DNA from: an uncultured Pelagibacteraceae bacterium
GTDB taxonomy: Bacteria; Pseudomonadota; Alphaproteobacteria; Pelagibacterales; Pelagibacteraceae
Direction of reading: 5' to 3'
DNA: 64,000 nt
Assembly: GCA_902579215.1 (NCBI GenBank)
Contig: CACHGH010000003.1
Span: 20,868-84,867, forward strand
Part shown: one piece after another, positions 8,211 through 14,852 of the stretch
Numbering within the stretch: position 1 is the stretch's first letter
Layout: each line of letters begins with the position of its first letter
Notes under the pieces: generated by a model
What the model was told of the DNA's origin: nothing
What the model saw: the letters and a program-made list of their open reading frames with translations, nothing else
Databases searched by the model: none
Program-made: the position numbers and the translations under genes

Positions 8211-9696
8211 ATGTATTTTTATTTATAAATTTTTCTGCTTCTGACAATATTAATTTTTTTCTCTCTGGTTTCATTTTGTCAAAAATTCTCACCATCATTG
8301 ATAATCTTGGATTTTTTAAAAAGAACGATCTATTTCTATTTATAAATCTCCAATACAATCCATCCATAGTATTACACCAATCACCTTTCTTAAAATCCAT
8401 CATTTTCATAAAGTAACTTGATCCACAAATATATGGTTTAGTTGCAAATATTCCACCATCACTGAACAACCCCATACCATAAACATTTGGTACCATTACC
8501 CAATCAGATGAGTCTACAAACATTTCCATAAACCATTTATAAACAATTTTAGGTTTTAGCTCGCATAAATTCATTATATTTGAAAGTATCATTAATCTTT
8601 CAATATGATGTGACCAACCATGATTTAATGCATTTTTAATTGCATAGTCTAATGGTGGTAAACCTGTTGTACCATCATACCAGGAGTCCTTCATTTTTCT
8701 ATTTTGTTTAAAGAAATTTCTTATTTCCATTTCATCACTATATTTTTGATAAACTCCTCTCATAAATTCTCTCCATCCAATAACTTGCCTCACATAGCCT
8801 TCTAATGAATTAAGTCTAATCTTATTATTTTTATGAAATTCTAAAGTTTTAGAAATTATAAATTCAGGTGTTATAAGACCTAAATTAATATAAGGGCTTA
8901 AGGCACTATGAAATAAAATGTTATTTCCTTGATCAACTGCATCTTCATAATCACCGAATAAATTTAATTTCTCTTTTAAAAAAAAATTCAAAAGTTTAAC
9001 AACATCATTATACTCAGTTGCAAGCCAAAAACTTTTAGTGTTTCCCGGATGGTCCTTAAACATTTTTTCAACAATAGGTTTTAAATTTTTTGTATGTTTT
9101 GTTTCAGTTATGCTTGGAAACTTTGGAACTGTTATGTTTTTGGGTAGTTTCTTTCTATTATCCTCATCAAAACTCCATTTGCCGCCCTCGGGATTTCCAT
9201 CTTTTTTCATTAATATATTTAATTTTTGTCTTGTACCTTTATAAAAAGTTGCCATGAAAGGTCTTTTGTTTTTTGATAGGTAATCATTAAATTCTTCTCT
9301 AGTATTTAAAAACATTGGTGATTTAATTTTATTCCAAGTTAGACCATTTTTTTTAACAAAATTTTGTACTTTTTTTTCAAAAAATTTATCTTCAATTTCA
9401 AAACTTGTGATTTCTTTAATTTTTTTTAACTTAATAAATTTTTTAATTTTTTCTAAATAATTTTTTTTAAAATCACTTGAATCAATTTTAGTGTATTCAA
9501 CTTTGAATTTATTTTTCTTTAGATGATCTGAGTGAGATCTCATAGCAGACAGAAATAGTAGAATTTTTAGTTTATGATGCTTTTCGTAGGTGCATAGCTC
9601 ATGATCTTCAGCCATAAAAAAAGTATGATCATTTTTAAAATCATTTAAATGTTTTAATGGAAATAATTGATTTCCTAATATGAAAAATAACTTCAT
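8200..9696 (-). CDS. PhrB/CryB-class photolyase-related protein (FeS-BCP group)
   Basis: A 498-aa protein of the bacterial (6-4) photolyase group, about the family's length (PhrB about 507 aa). The N-terminal FILGNQLFPLKHL and EDHELCTYEKHHK are typical of the Rossmann part; the FAD/DNA part has GYVRQVIGWREFMRGVY (about 304), WSHHIERLMILSNIMNLC (about 362) and PNVYGMGLFSDGG. Group members normally hold a 4Fe-4S cluster through four Cys; here I see Cys in MNLCELKP, YICGSS and GDWCNT, while the usual CxxC after the SDY/MDF motif is replaced by KKG. The likely role is light-driven repair of UV lesions. Confidence 0.88.
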   Translation of the reverse strand: MKLFFILGNQLFPLKHLNDFKNDHTFFMAEDHELCTYEKHHKLKILLFLSAMRSHSDHLKKNKFKVEYTKIDSSDFKKNYLEKIKKFIKLKKIKEITSFEIEDKFFEKKVQNFVKKNGLTWNKIKSPMFLNTREEFNDYLSKNKRPFMATFYKGTRQKLNILMKKDGNPEGGKWSFDEDNRKKLPKNITVPKFPSITETKHTKNLKPIVEKMFKDHPGNTKSFWLATEYNDVVKLLNFFLKEKLNLFGDYEDAVDQGNNILFHSALSPYINLGLITPEFIISKTLEFHKNNKIRLNSLEGYVRQVIGWREFMRGVYQKYSDEMEIRNFFKQNRKMKDSWYDGTTGLPPLDYAIKNALNHGWSHHIERLMILSNIMNLCELKPKIVYKWFMEMFVDSSDWVMVPNVYGMGLFSDGGIFATKPYICGSSYFMKMMDFKKGDWCNTMDGLYWRFINRNRSFFLKNPRLSMMVRIFDKMKPERKKLILSEAEKFINKNTYGN

Positions 9697-9727
9697 ACAG
9701 AAATTATAAATAATTTAATTGTAAAAA

Positions 9728-10570
9728 TTAATTAGATCTTTTGAAGCACTCAATAGTATTTTTAAGGAGACACGCTATTGTCATTGGGCCCACCCCACCT
9801 GGTACAGGAGTTAAAGCTTTTGCAACTTTTGAAACTTCATCAAATGCAACATCACCTACAATTCCTTTGTCGGTCTTATTTATTCCAACATCAATCACAA
9901 TTGCATCTTTTTTAACCCAATCACCTTTTACAAGTTCAGGCATTCCAACAGCAGCAACAATAATGTCTCCTTTTAAACACTCACCTTTTAGATCTTTAGT
10001 TTTAGAATGAGTAATTGTAACCGTACAATTTTCTTTTAAAAGAAGCTGAGTCATTGGTTTTCCATTTAAATTTGATCTACCAATAATTACTGCTTTTTTT
10101 CCACTTAGATTTGGTTCAATTTTTTTAATTAATAAATAGCAACCAAGCGGAGTACATGGAATTGAACTTTCATATCCTGAAGATAAATTTCCAACATTCA
10201 TAGGATGAAATCCATCAACATCTTTGCCTGGTAAAATTGCTTCGATAACTTTTTGTTTATCAATATGCTTAGGTAAAGGTAGCTGAACTAAAATTCCAGA
10301 CACACTACTATCATTATTTAGTTCATTAATTTTATCTAAAATAATTTTTTCTTCTACAGAGTCCGGATATCTTATTACCTCTGATTTTAAACCAACTTCA
10401 TTTGCAGATTTTTCTTTATTTTTTACATAAATTTTACTAGGAGCAAGTTCTCCAACTAATATTACAGTTAGTCCAGGAACTTTATTATATTTAATTTTTA
10501 ATTCAGCTACTTCTTTCTTTAGCTCTTGCCTTAATTCTGCTGCTACTTTTTTTCCGTCTATTAAAATCAT
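9728..10570 (-). CDS. folD: Bifunctional methylenetetrahydrofolate dehydrogenase/cyclohydrolase
   Basis: A 280-aa FolD, interconverting 5,10-methylene-, methenyl- and 10-formyl-tetrahydrofolate in one-carbon metabolism, which SAR11 uses heavily. Visible motifs are YVKNKEKSANEVG (catalytic Lys, about 48), VQLPLPKHID (about 95), PGKDVDGFHPMNVG (about 117) and the NADP site GRSNLNGKPMTQLL (about 163), with the family C-terminal VPGGVGPMT. The start MILIDGKKVA is the normal N-terminus. Follows yggT by 4 nt. Confidence 0.96.
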   Translation of the reverse strand: MILIDGKKVAAELRQELKKEVAELKIKYNKVPGLTVILVGELAPSKIYVKNKEKSANEVGLKSEVIRYPDSVEEKIILDKINELNNDSSVSGILVQLPLPKHIDKQKVIEAILPGKDVDGFHPMNVGNLSSGYESSIPCTPLGCYLLIKKIEPNLSGKKAVIIGRSNLNGKPMTQLLLKENCTVTITHSKTKDLKGECLKGDIIVAAVGMPELVKGDWVKKDAIVIDVGINKTDKGIVGDVAFDEVSKVAKALTPVPGGVGPMTIACLLKNTIECFKRSN

Positions 10571-10574
10571 AAAT

Positions 10575-10868
10575 TTAATTAAAAATAATTGGTGCTATGT
10601 AAAGCTTCATACACATTTCTATAAACCAAATCAATAAAAGTAAGATTACAGGAGAAATATCTAGCGTTCCTAAATTTGGTAAAAATCTCCTAATTTTATT
10701 AAGTATTGGATCAGTCAATTTATAAGTAAGTTCTAAAATTGAATAAACAAATCTATTTTGAGTATTTAAAATATTAAAAGCAATTAACCAACTTACAATT
10801 ACATTTGCAATGACTACATAAGAATAAATTTTTAAAATTTGAAGTAGTAAATAAAAGATGGCTATCAT
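10575..10868 (-). CDS. YggT family membrane protein
   Basis: A 97-aa inner-membrane protein with two hydrophobic segments, carrying the YggT signatures VIVSWLIAFNILNTQN and TDPILNKIRRFLPNLGTLDISPVI. YggT proteins have been linked to osmotic-shock tolerance and to membrane/cell-division organisation, without a settled mechanism. It overlaps the mscS-like gene by 4 nt, and folD follows 4 nt after its stop, so the three look co-transcribed. Confidence 0.88.
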   Translation of the reverse strand: MIAIFYLLLQILKIYSYVVIANVIVSWLIAFNILNTQNRFVYSILELTYKLTDPILNKIRRFLPNLGTLDISPVILLLLIWFIEMCMKLYIAPIIFN

Positions 10869-11950
10869 TTTTTTTCAACATATATTGACTGGCTAGGAAA
10901 TGCGAAGGCAGCATTATTTTTTTCAACAATTTGTTTAATTTCAATTGCAAGTCTTTCTTTAACAGCTAGCCATTCATCCCAGTCATCAGTTTGGGTAAAG
11001 CAACGAATATACATATCAATAGAGCTATCTGCAAATTTATCAACTCTTACTGCATAACCTAGATCAGGTTTATAATCTTTATTAGTTTTAATATAACTCT
11101 CGATTTCATTTCTAACTTTTTTGAGCTGATCAACTGTTGTGTCGTATTGTAAATTAATTGTCCAACTAATAATCCAATTTGTAGTTTGGCTAATATTAAT
11201 AACTGCATTTTCAGCAAATTGAAAATTTGGAATTATAGCTATTGATTTATCAAACTTTCTTATGACTGTTGATCTAAATCCTATTTTTTCAACAATACCT
11301 TCAATTATATCTTCTACTAAAATCCAATCTCCAATTTTAAATCTTTTCTCAACTAAAACTAATATGCCTGAAATTAAATTTTTGAATAGATCTTGTGCCC
11401 CTAAGGCAACTGCAACACCAAACAAACCTAATCCTGCGATTATTGGACCTATTTTTATACCCCAAAGTTCTAAAACTGCCGCAACTCCTAAAATAAAAAT
11501 TAATATTTTTAATGATTTAATAATCCATCCGATTAGTTCTCTTGTTAATATTTTATTTAGTCCAGTTAAAATATACGAAATTGGTTCTATCACTTGGTGC
11601 ATAACCCAAAAAATAAAAATGGTAATTAATGTTCTGTTAATTGTATCGACAATTGCTCTACTATCTTCAGAAAAAGTCATATAATAACTTGCAATAAAAA
11701 AACCGATAACAATTGGTAAAAATCTAGCTGGGCCTTCCATTGCTAAAACAAAAGAGTCATCAAGCTTATTTGAAGTTTTTTTTGCTAAACTTTTTAATCT
11801 TTTAATAATTAATTTACTTATTATTCCTCTAAAAATTAAAAAAATTAAAAAAATTCCTAAGCCAATTAAAATTTGAAATATATCTACACCGAGAATTCCT
11901 TTATTCCATACTTCCAAAAATAATGACTTAAAATTATTAAATAGTTCCAT
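10865..11950 (-). CDS. MscS-family mechanosensitive ion channel
   Basis: A 361-aa channel protein with about four to five hydrophobic segments in the first 190 residues. The pore helix and beta domain are clear: IIAGLGLFGVAVALGAQDL then KNLISGILVLVEKRFKIGDW at about 170-205, followed by IEKIGFRSTVIRKFDKS. It would open under hypo-osmotic stress and release solutes. A hydrophilic C-terminal domain has VERIAFPSQSIYVE-like residues (AFAFPSQSIYVE) typical of YbdG/YnaI-like forms. It follows hemD by 2 nt. Confidence 0.9.
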   Translation of the reverse strand: MELFNNFKSLFLEVWNKGILGVDIFQILIGLGIFLIFLIFRGIISKLIIKRLKSLAKKTSNKLDDSFVLAMEGPARFLPIVIGFFIASYYMTFSEDSRAIVDTINRTLITIFIFWVMHQVIEPISYILTGLNKILTRELIGWIIKSLKILIFILGVAAVLELWGIKIGPIIAGLGLFGVAVALGAQDLFKNLISGILVLVEKRFKIGDWILVEDIIEGIVEKIGFRSTVIRKFDKSIAIIPNFQFAENAVINISQTTNWIISWTINLQYDTTVDQLKKVRNEIESYIKTNKDYKPDLGYAVRVDKFADSSIDMYIRCFTQTDDWDEWLAVKERLAIEIKQIVEKNNAAFAFPSQSIYVEKK

Positions 11951-11952
11951 AT

Positions 11953-12651
11953 CTAAATTTTATATAGCAAAAATTCTTCTTCGCCAGGATTAAAAAGAAA
12001 AATTTTTTTCCATTTAATTTCATTTAAAATACTAGAGGTTTTTTCACCTAAACACATTAAATTCGTATCTTTCCAAAGGTTATTTAGACCATGATTTTTA
12101 ATAATATTTAAAAAGTTAATTGCACTATTTTGAGAATAGATAAATACTATTCCTGGCATTTTTAATTTCAATTTTTCTATAAATTCATCATTAATCTTTT
12201 CAACTGGCCTAGCAATGTAATTTATTATTCGCTTAATATTATAGCCCTCTGATATTAAATGCTGATCTAAATTTGAAGAAATTATCTCTCCACTTACATA
12301 AAGTAATTTTCCATCAGCGGGATTAAAATTTTGTAAAATTAATTCTTTTAAGTTTGCTACATTGCCATCTGCAGAATATACGTTTGAGAATCCAGCTTTA
12401 AGTGCTTGCTTTTCAGTAGCATTTCCTACACAAAAACAATTTATTTTTTTATCTAATTCTTTACTATCTAAAAATTTAATGGAATTAGAACTAGTAAAAA
12501 TAATTCCTTTGTAGTCAAAAAAATTTAAATTCTCATAATTTTTTTTTTCAATTTTAATTACTGGCATATGAGAAACTACATGACCAAGTTTCTGAAATCT
12601 TATTATTAATTCAGTACTGTCTTCCAAAGGTCTGGTTAATAAAATGTGCAT
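11953..12651 (-). CDS. hemD: Uroporphyrinogen-III synthase
   Basis: A 232-aa protein starting MHILLTRPLEDSTEL, the normal HemD N-terminus (RP..). It closes and inverts ring D of hydroxymethylbilane to give uroporphyrinogen III. Other visible features are IIFTSSNSIKFL at about 63 and IVFIYSQNSAINFL at about 169, the conserved (F/V)TS-N and S-S segments of this poorly conserved family. The frame is open upstream to 12699, but that would run into hemC; the ATG at 12651 lies one base past the hemC stop and is the better start. Confidence 0.85.
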   Translation of the reverse strand: MHILLTRPLEDSTELIIRFQKLGHVVSHMPVIKIEKKNYENLNFFDYKGIIFTSSNSIKFLDSKELDKKINCFCVGNATEKQALKAGFSNVYSADGNVANLKELILQNFNPADGKLLYVSGEIISSNLDQHLISEGYNIKRIINYIARPVEKINDEFIEKLKLKMPGIVFIYSQNSAINFLNIIKNHGLNNLWKDTNLMCLGEKTSSILNEIKWKKIFLFNPGEEEFLLYKI

Positions 12652-12652
12652 A

Positions 12653-13561
12653 CTATCTTTTATATGAATCTTTAGATACTTTTTTAAGAATTCCTCCAAC
12701 TTCCAAACCTAATTCTTTAGAAAGCATTATATCTTTTTTTGAGTGATGATAAAATCTTTGTTTACCGTCAATAGAAAATAATTCTGCATTTAAGTTAACT
12801 ACATCATTTTCAACATATGCAAAAGCTCCAACAGCAGTTTCGCAATCGCCCTCTAACACTTTCAAAAAATACCGTTCTGCATTTACAGAAATACTTGTTT
12901 TTTCATGATTAATTTTACTTAATAACTCTAGGGTATGCCTATCATTTTTTCTACATTGTAGAGCTACAACACCTTGTCCAACACTTGGAATGATCTCTTG
13001 GGTAGAAAAAATTTGTGAAATTTGTTTATCTATATTTAATGATTTAAGTCCTGCATAAGCTAAAATAATTGCATCATATAAACCATCATTAAGTTTATTT
13101 ATCCTTGTATCAACATTACCTCTAATGAGTTTATATTTAAGATCATTCCTAATTCTTTTTAGTTGATATTCTCTTCTTAAAGATGATGTGCCAACAACAG
13201 AATTTGTTTTTAAATTTATAATTTGATTATTATTTTTACTTATCAAAACTTCCCTTGGATCATTTCTCTCTAAAAAACAATTTGTAATAAGGCCTTCTGG
13301 TTCCTCGGATGGCATATCTTTTAAAGCGTGAACAGCAATATCAATTTGGTTATTGATTAGATTGTTTTCAATTTTTTTTGAAAAAAGTCCCTTGCCACCA
13401 ATATCTGACAGTCTATCTTTCTGATTTAGATCACCATCAGTTACAATTTTTTTAATTTCAACCTCTGAGCAAAAATTTAAGAGTTTTTCTCTAGCTCTTT
13501 CTGCATAAATTAAGGCCAATTTACTGCCTCGAGATCCTATAATAATTTTTTTGCTTTTCAT
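12653..13561 (-). CDS. hemC: Hydroxymethylbilane synthase (porphobilinogen deaminase)
   Basis: A 302-aa enzyme polymerising four porphobilinogens to hydroxymethylbilane. It starts with the typical IIIGSRGSKLALIYAE, has HALKDMPSE at about 82, GTSSLRREYQLKRIR at about 127, and the dipyrromethane-cofactor cysteine in LEGDCETAVGAF at about 240. The hemC-hemD order is shared with many alphaproteobacteria, and the other haem genes (hemE, hemH, hemJ) are 35 kb away at the origin. Divergent from tsaD with 46 bp between. Confidence 0.95.
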   Translation of the reverse strand: MKSKKIIIGSRGSKLALIYAERAREKLLNFCSEVEIKKIVTDGDLNQKDRLSDIGGKGLFSKKIENNLINNQIDIAVHALKDMPSEEPEGLITNCFLERNDPREVLISKNNNQIINLKTNSVVGTSSLRREYQLKRIRNDLKYKLIRGNVDTRINKLNDGLYDAIILAYAGLKSLNIDKQISQIFSTQEIIPSVGQGVVALQCRKNDRHTLELLSKINHEKTSISVNAERYFLKVLEGDCETAVGAFAYVENDVVNLNAELFSIDGKQRFYHHSKKDIMLSKELGLEVGGILKKVSKDSYKR

Positions 13562-13607
13562 TTAATTAATTTATACTTCATAAATAATATTTAAATTTAT
13601 TTATTTA

Positions 13608-14678
13608 ATGAAGAGAAAGATAACAATATTGGGAATTGAGTCTAGTTGTGACGAAACAGCCGTATCTATAATTGAAGAAAACAACAATAAAACAAAAATT
13701 TTATCAAATATTGTTTCAAGTCAAGTAGATGTTCATAAAGAATTTGGTGGCGTGGTGCCAGAATTGGCAGCAAGATCTCATATCGAAAAAATTGATTTGA
13801 TAGCAAAAAAAGCAATTGCAGATAGCAATGTTAAAATTGAAGATATAGATGCTGTTGCAGCGACTGCTGGTCCAGGTCTTATTGTTTGTTTATCCGTTGG
13901 TCTAAATTTTGGAAAAACTATTGCATGTTCTTTAAATAAACCTTTTATTGCAGTTAATCATCTTGAGGGGCACGCTTTAAGTCCTAAACTTAATTCAAAA
14001 ATAAACTATCCATATTTATTACTTTTAATTTCTGGAGGCCACACTCAATTTTTAAATGTTAAAGGTTTGGGAAACTACAAAAGATTGGGAACCACAATTG
14101 ATGATGCGCTTGGCGAAGCTTTTGATAAAACGGCAAAATTAATTGGAATAGAATTTCCTGGAGGTCCCAAAATTGAAGAATACGCAAAACTGGGAGATAA
14201 AAATAAATTTAACTTGCCAAAACCGATTATAAATAAAGGTGGATGTAATTTATCATTTGCAGGACTTAAAACAGCTGTTCTGAAAATTTCAAAAAAAATT
14301 AAAACAAAAAAAGAAAAATATGATCTTGCAGCAAGTTTTCAAAAAACTGTTGAAGAAATATTGCTAAAAAAAACTAAAATTGCATTTAATGAATTTAAAA
14401 AAAATAACCTAAGTAAAAAAAATATTTTTGTAATTGCTGGTGGAGTAGCATCTAATAAACAAATCAGGAAAAAATTAGAAAAATTTAGCTTAGAAGAAAA
14501 ATTTGAACCAATTTTTCCTCCTTTAAATCTTTGTAGTGACAACGCGGCAATGATAGCTATGGTTGGTTTAGAAAAATTCAAAAAAAAAAATTTCAACAAA
14601 TTAGATTATCCTGCAAAACCAAGATGGGCGCTTGATGAAAAAGCAATTTTTTTAAAAGGTGCTGGTGTAAAATTATAA
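13608..14678 (+). CDS. tsaD: tRNA N6-threonylcarbamoyladenosine transferase TsaD
   Basis: A 356-aa ASKHA-fold metalloprotein that transfers the threonylcarbamoyl group to A37 of ANN-decoding tRNAs with TsaB/TsaE. The signatures are GIESSCDETAVSI at the start, VNHLEGHALSPK (the two metal-ligand His, about 113-117), LISGGHTQF (about 139) and FAGLKTAVLK (about 220). Its divergence from hemC is the standard alphaproteobacterial arrangement. The stop at 14676-14678 shares its last base with an ATG that opens a tiny 14-codon frame, described separately. Confidence 0.96.
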   Translation: MKRKITILGIESSCDETAVSIIEENNNKTKILSNIVSSQVDVHKEFGGVVPELAARSHIEKIDLIAKKAIADSNVKIEDIDAVAATAGPGLIVCLSVGLNFGKTIACSLNKPFIAVNHLEGHALSPKLNSKINYPYLLLLISGGHTQFLNVKGLGNYKRLGTTIDDALGEAFDKTAKLIGIEFPGGPKIEEYAKLGDKNKFNLPKPIINKGGCNLSFAGLKTAVLKISKKIKTKKEKYDLAASFQKTVEEILLKKTKIAFNEFKKNNLSKKNIFVIAGGVASNKQIRKKLEKFSLEEKFEPIFPPLNLCSDNAAMIAMVGLEKFKKKNFNKLDYPAKPRWALDEKAIFLKGAGVKL

Positions 14679-14722
14679 TGCAATACTGGTTACTCAAACC
14701 AAAGCTTACCATACATTATTAA
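14678..14722 (+). pseudogene. Possible decayed start of an EVE-domain gene
   Basis: An ATG coupled to the tsaD stop (TAATG) opens a frame of 14 residues, MQYWLLKPKLTIHY, before a TAA. The first seven residues look like the N-terminus of EVE-domain proteins (Y-W-L-x-K), and an intact EVE gene lies at 21468, on the other side of the island. This could be the leftover 5' end of the gene that followed tsaD before the island inserted. It is very short, so chance similarity is quite possible. Confidence 0.25.
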
Positions 14723-14801
14723 GACTCTACCGACTCCCACTAACCTTTAAATTAACTTTACGATTAAAAATGTTGATTAGGGCTAATTATAATCAGTAAA
14801 T

Positions 14802-14841
14802 GTATAGCACATCGTATAGCACGACTTTTTAAATTGTGCTA
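14802..14841. promoter_or_regulatory. Repeated and inverted TAGCAC motif upstream of the island operon
   Basis: GTATAGCAC occurs twice in direct order at 14802-14810 and 14814-14822 (12-bp period), and its inverse GTGCTA is at 14836-14841, 11 bp before the methyltransferase ATG. The last direct copy and the inverse form an inverted repeat with 6-bp arms and a 13-bp gap. Such a site could bind a regulator of the operon; a recombination site at the island edge is another option. No regulator gene is visible nearby. Confidence 0.4.
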
Positions 14842-14852
14842 AATTATTTTAA

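Noticed and set aside
12652-12699. Upstream start of hemD inside hemC
   Set aside because: The extra 16 residues are out of family, and the ATG at 12651 sits one base after the hemC stop.
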